A DNA stretch of 13,804 bases from an uncultured Opitutia bacterium (GTDB lineage Bacteria > Verrucomicrobiota > Verrucomicrobiae > Opitutales > MB11C04). The translations under genes were made by a program, and so were the position numbers. The notes beneath the pieces were generated by a model. It did no database searches. It was not told where the DNA came from and saw only the letters and a program-made list of their open reading frames with translations. The stretch lies in contig CAJWWH010000039.1 in NCBI GenBank assembly GCA_913048545.1, positions 1 through 13,804 on the forward strand, given 5' to 3'. Below are positions 8,057 to 13,804 of the stretch, in pieces (the stretch's first letter is position 1; the number at the start of each line of letters is the position of its first letter).

Positions 8057-8719
8057 CTAGGCAATAGGGGGTAAACTTTTACCCACAACCTCATCAAAAG
8101 CATCTTTTATTTTTTGAGCCCCTGAGACTATCTGAAAGGTCTTTCCGATACTGTTAAAATTTTGCAGGCACTCAATTATGCAACTTGCAAGATCTTCTCT
8201 CGGTAGGTACCCATGAAAACCAAGATCTTCCGCAATCTGAACTCTCCCGGTGCCACGCTCATCAATTAAAGTACCGGGAGCAATAATCGTGTAATCCAAT
8301 GTCGAAGAACGTAAACGGGCATCCGCCACGCCTTTAGCCCGAAGGTAATGCTTTAGCCGACCCGACTCACTATTCGGATCAGCCCCGATTGCACTGACCA
8401 TAACGAATCGGCTTACACCTGCTTTTTCACAATCTCCGATTAAACGGACAGCAGAATTTTGATCCACATCAGTTGTCTTATCCGGACCAGTATGCCCGCC
8501 AGAACCCGCAGTGAACACAACTGCATCCAAGCCGGGCAAGAAAGAGGAAATACCGGCTTCCAAATCCCCCAGTACAGATGGCACCCCCAACGCAGTAAAC
8601 TTGGTCTGCTGAAGATTTTCGCGTATTAAACCCACAGGAGAAAATCCCGCATTTCCCCAGAGCTTACCTGATAAAATTGTTCCCACTTTTCCGTTGGCAC
8701 CGGCAATTAAAACTTTCAC
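8057..8719 (-). CDS. NAD(P)-binding atypical SDR, YhfK-like
   Basis: A 220-aa Rossmann-fold protein of the atypical short-chain dehydrogenase group. Residues 7-13 are GANGKVG, the G-x-x-G-x-x-G dinucleotide loop. Then come the FTAGSGG-x-TG-x-DKT segment (69-82), VSAIGA with S109, and Y125-x-x-x-K129, which together resemble an SDR Ser-Tyr-Lys set. The TIIAPG and GTG motifs near 144-158 follow. The order and wording of these motifs are very close to B. subtilis YhfK, recalled from memory. The substrate is unknown; relatives are annotated as NAD(P)H-binding, NmrA-like or sugar epimerase proteins. The start is GTG at 8719, directly before the Rossmann strand, with GAGG two bases upstream. That is the nearest thing to a Shine-Dalgarno in the window, although its spacing is short. 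It is the first gene of the minus-strand run and is divergent from gltX. Confidence 0.88.
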   Translation of the reverse strand: MKVLIAGANGKVGTILSGKLWGNAGFSPVGLIRENLQQTKFTALGVPSVLGDLEAGISSFLPGLDAVVFTAGSGGHTGPDKTTDVDQNSAVRLIGDCEKAGVSRFVMVSAIGADPNSESGRLKHYLRAKGVADARLRSSTLDYTIIAPGTLIDERGTGRVQIAEDLGFHGYLPREDLASCIIECLQNFNSIGKTFQIVSGAQKIKDAFDEVVGKSLPPIA

Positions 8720-8823
8720 TTCCTCACTCGTAAACTTTTATCCCGAAATTGCAAGAAATCGATTGGCAGAATTTGTTCGTCCTTAGCTGTACAAATCAGT
8801 AGTGTGTAATCTCTTTTTTTAAA
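8720..8823. promoter_or_regulatory. Divergent promoter region between the SDR gene and gltX
   Basis: The 104 bp between two divergent starts must carry, or lie close to, promoters for both directions. TTGGCA at 8763-8768 is a possible plus-strand -35, but no good -10 follows at 16-18 nt (TACAAA at 8790 is 21 nt away). No repeat or operator palindrome stands out. A T-run followed by four A directly precedes the gltX ATG, with no Shine-Dalgarno. The regulatory role follows from position; no specific element is claimed. Confidence 0.4.
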
Positions 8824-10335
8824 ATGTCCAGTACTACCAGAACTCGAATTGCCCCTTCTCCTACAGGTGCTCCGCATGTGGGCACCGCCTACATGGCCTT
8901 ATTTAACCTTGCATTTGCCCGGAAAAATTTGGGTAAAATGATTCTCAGAATCGAAGATACTGATCAAATCAGGTCTACAAAACGCTCGGAAGAAGCGATC
9001 CTGGAATCCCTCAAATGGCTTGGCATCGAATGGGACGAAGGACCAGACAAGGGAGGTGATTTCGGTCCCTACCGACAAAGCGAACGAAAAGACATTCACG
9101 CAAAGTACATTCAGGAACTTATTGATATGGGGCACGCTTACCCCTGCTTCTGCTCACCTCAAAGATTGAACGAACTCCGGGCAAAGCAAATGCAGAATAA
9201 GGAAACTCCCCGCTATGACGGGCACTGCCTTAACTTGAGCAAAGAAGAGGCTCAGGCAAAAATTGATCGCGGGGAGAAATATGTGATTCGATTAAAAGTC
9301 CCATCGGAAGGGACTTGCGTGTTTCACGACGAACTGAGGGGGGAAGTGAAAATTGAATGGAATCAGGTAGACCATCAAATTATTCAAAAGTCCGATGGTT
9401 TCCCCACTTACCACCTCGCCAATGTGGTCGACGATCATTTGATGCAGATTACTCATGTGATCAGGGGAGAAGAATGGATCAGTAGTACTCCCAAACATGT
9501 GTTGCTCTATCAATACTTGCAATGGGATATTCCTGTTTTTGCTCATCTCCCCCTTCTAAGAAATCCAGATAAATCAAAACTTTCCAAAAGAAAAAACCCC
9601 ACGGGGATAAACTATTACCGTGATACCGGGTACCTTCCAGAAGCAATGTGCAATTACCTCGGAATGATGGGCTATACCCTGCCCGATCAGAGAGAAATCT
9701 TTTCCGTTCAGGAACTTGCGGAGACTTTTGACATTAAGCGGATAAGCCTGGGCGGACCAGTTTTTGATTTGGCAAAGCTAAAATGGCTCAATGGAAGATA
9801 CCTCAGGGAACAAATGACTGAAGAGGAAGTGGTCAACCGAATGATAGAGTGGAAATTAAACTCTAATTTCATTCAAAAACTTATTCCTCATGCTCTTCCT
9901 AGACTCGAAAACTTTTCGGATTTCATACCCCTGTCCGGTTTCCTGTTTGAAGAACATCCTAATCTGGAACTCAGTTCACTTGTTGGAAAAACAGAACCGA
10001 ATGAAGCCAGTAAATTAATTAAGATATGTGAGTGGGAACTTGAAAAAACTTCCCCCTGGAAACGAGAAAATATCTGCGAGGTTTTTCAGCAAATGGCGCT
10101 GAAGGAAGAACTAAAGCTTAAAAATATGCTCCCATTATTCTTCCAGGTAATCAGCGGACGGAGTGTTTCACTTCCACTCTTTGATGCCATGGAAATCCTT
10201 GGTCAGGACTTGGTTCGTATTCGCTTACGTAAAGCACTTGAATTACTTTCGACAGAGGGTGCGGGACTGAGTAAAAAAGGACTTAAGACATTGGAAAAGG
10301 AATACATGGTCAAATACGGAGACCGTATCGATTAA
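8824..10335 (+). CDS. gltX: Glutamyl-tRNA synthetase
   Basis: GltX charges tRNA-Glu with glutamate using ATP (class Ib synthetase, cytoplasm). The N-terminus reads RIAPSPTGAPHVGT: the HIGH signature appears as HVGT at residues 18-21. The KMSKS loop is KLSKR at 252-256. A Cys cluster C108, C110 and C135 (CFC then YDGHC) fits the zinc-binding insertion of bacterial GluRS. DGFPTYHLANVVDDH and HVIRGEEW, around 191-217, are typical acceptor-binding and active-site segments. The C-terminal half (about 330-503) is the helical anticodon-binding domain. Length (503 aa) is normal. ATG at 8824 begins just before the first catalytic strand. There is no Shine-Dalgarno. glnS follows after 41 nt with no terminator between, so the two are probably co-transcribed. 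With GlnRS present, this enzyme is expected to be specific for tRNA-Glu, which remains an inference. Confidence 0.97.
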   Translation: MSSTTRTRIAPSPTGAPHVGTAYMALFNLAFARKNLGKMILRIEDTDQIRSTKRSEEAILESLKWLGIEWDEGPDKGGDFGPYRQSERKDIHAKYIQELIDMGHAYPCFCSPQRLNELRAKQMQNKETPRYDGHCLNLSKEEAQAKIDRGEKYVIRLKVPSEGTCVFHDELRGEVKIEWNQVDHQIIQKSDGFPTYHLANVVDDHLMQITHVIRGEEWISSTPKHVLLYQYLQWDIPVFAHLPLLRNPDKSKLSKRKNPTGINYYRDTGYLPEAMCNYLGMMGYTLPDQREIFSVQELAETFDIKRISLGGPVFDLAKLKWLNGRYLREQMTEEEVVNRMIEWKLNSNFIQKLIPHALPRLENFSDFIPLSGFLFEEHPNLELSSLVGKTEPNEASKLIKICEWELEKTSPWKRENICEVFQQMALKEELKLKNMLPLFFQVISGRSVSLPLFDAMEILGQDLVRIRLRKALELLSTEGAGLSKKGLKTLEKEYMVKYGDRID

Positions 10336-10376
10336 GACATACTCATATGTTTACATTACTTAATTAAAAAAGATAA

Positions 10377-12059
10377 ATGAATTCAGAGAACAGAGAAAAG
10401 AGCCTCGATTTTATTCGAATGCGGATAAAAGAAGATCAGGAAAACGGGAAGAATGACGGATCAGTTCATACCCGTTTCCCTCCCGAACCAAACGGATATC
10501 TACACTTGGGACACGCAAAAAGTATATGTTTAAACTTTGGAGTTGCGAAAGAATTTGGCGGTTCATGCAACCTGAGACTGGACGATACCAACCCGGTTGC
10601 AGAAAAAACAGAATACGCCGAAGCAATCAGGGAGGATGTCCGTTGGTTGGGGTTTGACTGGGAGAATCGGCTCTTTCATTCATCGGATTATTTTGAACAG
10701 CTTTTTGAATGGGCAAAGCAGTTAATTAAAGCGGATAAAGCATTTGTCTGCGATTTGCCCTTCGATGAAATGCGAAAGATGAGAGGCACTCTCGTCTCTC
10801 CCGGAAAAAACAGCCCTTTTCGAAATCGTTCAATCGAGGAAAACCTTGATCTGTTCGAAAAAATGAGAAATGGGGATTTCCCAGAAGGTGCAAAAACACT
10901 TCGTGCCAAGATTGATATGTCATCCCCCAACATAAATATGCGGGATCCTGTTATTTACAGAATTATTCATAAAGATCACCCGAAAACAGGAGATCTTTGG
11001 AAAATCTACCCTTCCTACGATTTCGCCCACGGGCAATCAGATTCAATTGAGGGGATTACCCATTCTTTATGTACACTCGAATTTGAGCATCACCGACCAC
11101 TTTATGACTGGTTTTGTGAAAACCTCGGCATTCATCACCCACAACAGATCGAGTTTGCCCGTCTTAACTTGACCTATGTCGTTATGAGTAAACGAAAGAT
11201 GCTCCGATTAGTGGAAGAAGGTCATGTGGACGGATGGGATGACCCACGAATGCCCACTCTTCAGGGGATGCGAAGACGGGGATTCTCCGCCCAATCAATT
11301 GTGGATTTTTCCGAACGGGTTGGGCTAGCCAAAAGAGAAAATGTAATTGAGGTTGAACTGCTCGAACATTGCCTACGCCAGGATTTGAATAAAAGAGCCC
11401 AGAGAAGACTTGGTGTTTTAAATCCGCTAAAATTAACGATCGAAAACTACCCCCAAGGACAGTCCGAGGAAATTGATGCGGTGAACAATCCGGAAGATTC
11501 AAACGCAGGAACCCGAAAAGTTCCATTTTCCAGAAATATATTGATAGACCGCAACGACTTCATGGAAGACCCGCCCAAAAAGTACTTTCGCTTGGCACCG
11601 GGAAAAGAAGTCCGCCTGAAATACGCCTACTATGTTACCTGTAAGGAAGTTATTAAAAGCGAGGATGGAGAAATTTGTGAAGTAATTTGCACCTACGACC
11701 CGGAATCGCGGGGCGGGGATTCTCCGGACGGAAGGAAAGTGAAGGGCACCATCCAGTGGGTTGATGCCCAAAAAGCAATTCCTTGCGACATCCGCCTGTA
11801 CGACCGTCTCTTTTCCATTCCCAACCCAGAAGAAACTGCCGAAGGGGAAGACTTTATTCAAAATCTCAATCCTGATTCATTAACCACACTTCGCACAAGT
11901 ATGACCGAACCATCCATTATGGAAATGGATGACGGCGTAACCTTTCAGTTGGAAAGAATTGGTTATTTCTGTAAGGATAAAGATTCCACCAGCCAAAATC
12001 GATTACTCTTAAATCGAACTGTTGCCCTTCGTGATAGTTGGGGGAAATCTAATAAATAA
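10377..12059 (+). CDS. glnS: Glutaminyl-tRNA synthetase
   Basis: GlnS attaches glutamine directly to tRNA-Gln (class Ib, cytoplasm). Residues 33-49 carry [16 protein letters not shown] with HLGH at 43-46. The second signature is VMSKR at 269-273, followed by the GlnRS hallmark [24 protein letters not shown] near 214-233 and [12 protein letters not shown] after it are strongly conserved GlnRS segments. About residues 345-545 form the two beta-barrel anticodon-binding domains. Length (560 aa) matches the E. coli enzyme. The ATG at 10377 has an A-rich upstream sequence without a Shine-Dalgarno. Bacterial GlnRS is thought to derive from a eukaryotic source, and the gene is patchily distributed. 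Placement directly behind its paralogue gltX probably makes one aminoacylation operon. The downstream 120 bp are AT-rich and contain only a weak hairpin (12089-12105) without a T-run. Confidence 0.97.
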   Translation: MNSENREKSLDFIRMRIKEDQENGKNDGSVHTRFPPEPNGYLHLGHAKSICLNFGVAKEFGGSCNLRLDDTNPVAEKTEYAEAIREDVRWLGFDWENRLFHSSDYFEQLFEWAKQLIKADKAFVCDLPFDEMRKMRGTLVSPGKNSPFRNRSIEENLDLFEKMRNGDFPEGAKTLRAKIDMSSPNINMRDPVIYRIIHKDHPKTGDLWKIYPSYDFAHGQSDSIEGITHSLCTLEFEHHRPLYDWFCENLGIHHPQQIEFARLNLTYVVMSKRKMLRLVEEGHVDGWDDPRMPTLQGMRRRGFSAQSIVDFSERVGLAKRENVIEVELLEHCLRQDLNKRAQRRLGVLNPLKLTIENYPQGQSEEIDAVNNPEDSNAGTRKVPFSRNILIDRNDFMEDPPKKYFRLAPGKEVRLKYAYYVTCKEVIKSEDGEICEVICTYDPESRGGDSPDGRKVKGTIQWVDAQKAIPCDIRLYDRLFSIPNPEETAEGEDFIQNLNPDSLTTLRTSMTEPSIMEMDDGVTFQLERIGYFCKDKDSTSQNRLLLNRTVALRDSWGKSNK

Positions 12060-12179
12060 AATTTATATTAAATAAATACCCCTATTTGAAGCTTCATTCG
12101 AGCTTGCCTTAAGAGAATTAATGAGAAAAATAAATTTAGTTAACATTATTACTAGTTACAACAACAGCCCAATAAAATC

Positions 12180-13745
12180 ATGAGTAGTCAAGATTCTCAA
12201 CCGGATATGAAATTATTTTGGGGGTGCTTTATCGCCCTCATCACCACAGCTTTTGCTTTTATTACAAGAGCATTCTTGGTTGGTGATCCTTCTTTTTGGC
12301 CAACTACATTTGGCTTGGACCAAGTCCAGGGCCAGGTTCTTTTTGGTGCGGGAATATGGCCATTCGCGATTAGTATTATTGTTTTTAGCTTAATTATCGA
12401 TCAGATCGGTTATCGGGCAGCGATGATCTTCAGCTTCATATGCTATGCTCTTTATGCTTTCTTAGCTTTTCAAGCTTATGGTGTCGTTTCAGCTGAAGGA
12501 CTATCGGGAGATGCATTGAAAGCAGCTCAATTAGAAGCCTATGACCTGCTATATATGGGGTCCATTATTCTTGGTTTGGGCAACGGAACGGTTGAAGCTT
12601 TCATCAACCCAGTGGTTGCCACAATGTTTAACAAAGACAAAACCAAGTGGTTGAATATACTTCATGCTGGGTGGCCAGGCGGACTGGTGATCGGAGGTAT
12701 CCTTACTATCGTCTTAGGTGAGCAGGCTGCAGAAGATTGGAGAATTCTCATTTATCTGATTGCTATACCCGCCATCGTTTACTTAGTCATGCTTCTCAAA
12801 GCTAAATTTCCAGTCAATGAAAGAGTGTCATCTGGAACCAGCTACAAAGAAATGCTCGCTGAGTTTGGTGCAATAGGAGCCCTCATAGCTGGATACCTTA
12901 TATTTCGTCAATTAGGAATGGTTTTTGATTGGAGTGACAACATGGTTTATGGATTAACCGCAGTTGGAACAGTAGCCTATGGCTTATACTGCAAATCTTT
13001 GGGTCGCCCTCTTCTTATTTTCATGTGCATCATAATGATTCCGCTAGCAACGACTGAATTAGGCACCGATGGTGCAATCACTGGACTGATGGAGGAACCA
13101 CTGAAAGCAGCCGGCCAACACCCACTACTTGTGCTTATTTACACATCGGCAATCATGATGATTCTTCGTTTCTGGTTTGCCGGTCCTATTGTTGCAAAGC
13201 TTGGGCCTTTAGGCTTATTAGCAACCTCTGCAGTGCTAGCCATTGCAGGGCTTTATTTGTTAAGCACCGCATCTGGCCTCTTCGCCGTGTTTGCCTGTGC
13301 AACTCTTTACGGATTTGGAAAGACTTTCTTTTGGCCGACCACGCTTGGCGTTGTTTCAGAGCAATGCCCCAAAGGAGGTGCGTTAACTCTTAATGCAATA
13401 GCGGGTATCGGAATGCTCGCCGTTGGAATCCTGGGTGGTCCAGTAATCGGAAAGATGACTGAAGATTCAATTAAAGCCTCAGTTGAGGAAGCGACCTCTG
13501 TTGAAACTTACGAATCGATCTCAAATGATAGCACCTATTTCCTGGGTGCATACACTGCAATTGATGCCGAAAAAGTTGGTAATCTACCTGAGGAAAACAA
13601 GATAAAAGTTGAAGAAGGTATACAAAATGGTAAGCAGGGATCTTTGGCCAGTGTTGCTATTTTCCCTTTCTTCATGCTGGCATGTTACATCGCTTTAATT
13701 TTGTACTTCAAAAACAAAGGCGGTTACAAACCAGTTGAACTTTAA
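12180..13745 (+). CDS. Major facilitator superfamily transporter of unknown substrate
   Basis: A polytopic inner-membrane protein of 521 aa. Hydrophobic segments lie at about 11-33, 52-73, 79-100, 124-146, 163-180, 188-206, 228-245, 256-271, 278-291, 317-335, 342-362, 366-390, 402-422 and 489-510, consistent with an MFS fold of 12 or more helices. The stretch around 133-172 (GLGNG, then NP, a Lys-Thr turn, LN-x-LHAGWPGG) resembles the sugar-permease/FHS branch, which suggests a sugar or other small organic solute; this is tentative. Two halves carry a repeated FWPTT motif (39-43 and 384-388), fitting the internal MFS duplication. A hydrophilic acidic stretch of about 60 residues (425-485) precedes the last helix, longer than usual. 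It begins 120 nt after glnS, without a Shine-Dalgarno, and ends in a strong terminator, so it is probably its own transcription unit or the last gene of the block. Confidence 0.88.
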   Translation: MSSQDSQPDMKLFWGCFIALITTAFAFITRAFLVGDPSFWPTTFGLDQVQGQVLFGAGIWPFAISIIVFSLIIDQIGYRAAMIFSFICYALYAFLAFQAYGVVSAEGLSGDALKAAQLEAYDLLYMGSIILGLGNGTVEAFINPVVATMFNKDKTKWLNILHAGWPGGLVIGGILTIVLGEQAAEDWRILIYLIAIPAIVYLVMLLKAKFPVNERVSSGTSYKEMLAEFGAIGALIAGYLIFRQLGMVFDWSDNMVYGLTAVGTVAYGLYCKSLGRPLLIFMCIIMIPLATTELGTDGAITGLMEEPLKAAGQHPLLVLIYTSAIMMILRFWFAGPIVAKLGPLGLLATSAVLAIAGLYLLSTASGLFAVFACATLYGFGKTFFWPTTLGVVSEQCPKGGALTLNAIAGIGMLAVGILGGPVIGKMTEDSIKASVEEATSVETYESISNDSTYFLGAYTAIDAEKVGNLPEENKIKVEEGIQNGKQGSLASVAIFPFFMLACYIALILYFKNKGGYKPVEL

Positions 13746-13769
13746 AAGTTTTCTTTCATTTAACTTTAC

Positions 13770-13804
13770 AAAAAAAGCCATATCCTTTGGGATATGGTTT
13801 TTTT
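13770..13804 (+). terminator. Intrinsic terminator after the MFS gene
   Basis: A perfect 8-bp stem, CCATATCC (13778-13785) with GGATATGG (13790-13797), encloses a TTTG loop and is followed by seven T running to the window end. Seven A (13770-13776) precede the stem, so the structure could also terminate transcription arriving from the right on the other strand. It begins 24 nt after the MFS stop codon. Confidence 0.92.

Noticed and set aside
12089..12105. Hairpin AAGCT/AGCTT after glnS as a terminator
   Set aside because: Only 5 bp with a 7-nt loop and no T-run behind it.
1..13804. CRISPR array, tRNA/rRNA gene, insertion sequence, phage or defence module
   Set aside because: I looked for spaced direct repeats, tRNA-like cloverleafs, transposase motifs and toxin-antitoxin pairs on both strands and saw none.

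Overview
The window most resembles a chromosomal segment of a marine Verrucomicrobiota-type bacterium, possibly Opitutae. That placement is an inference from several features: an exported sulfatase, a small tandem YHS-type cysteine-motif protein, a bacterial GlnRS beside GluRS, moderate GC (about 45% where hand-counted) and start codons that mostly lack a Shine-Dalgarno sequence. No single marker proves the phylum. I see no tRNA, rRNA, CRISPR array, insertion sequence or phage gene.

Layout. Positions 1 to about 327 hold an internal piece of metA (homoserine O-acyltransferase) on the plus strand, cut by the window edge on the left and by an abrupt join on the right. From there to 8719 every gene is on the minus strand. 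Read in transcription order (right to left) they are: a YhfK-like NAD(P)-binding atypical SDR (8719-8057, GTG start), a small exported protein with two YHS-like Cys motifs (8003-7707), carB (7619-4401), purU (4393-3542, 7 nt after carB), an exported formylglycine sulfatase (3361-1862), and a membrane-anchored protein that joins a YfgM/TPR-like domain to an FKBP prolyl isomerase (1569-226). A 104-bp divergent spacer separates these from a plus-strand block: gltX (8824-10335), glnS (10377-12059) and an MFS transporter (12180-13745). The block is closed by a strong hairpin terminator at the window end.

How the genes fit together. Most of the window is housekeeping. CarB makes carbamoyl phosphate for pyrimidines and arginine. 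PurU controls the 10-formyl-THF/formate balance that feeds purine synthesis, so carB-purU is a tight nucleotide/one-carbon pair. GltX and GlnS are sister class I synthetases, and their presence together implies direct charging of tRNA-Gln. The sulfatase and perhaps the MFS transporter point to use of sulfated or other marine organic substrates.

I found no obviously new defence or mobile system. The points most worth a second look are the metA/FKBP join, which is either a real rearrangement or an assembly/amplification chimera; the one-polypeptide YfgM-like plus FKBP architecture; the tandem YHS mini-protein; and the general lack of Shine-Dalgarno sequences.
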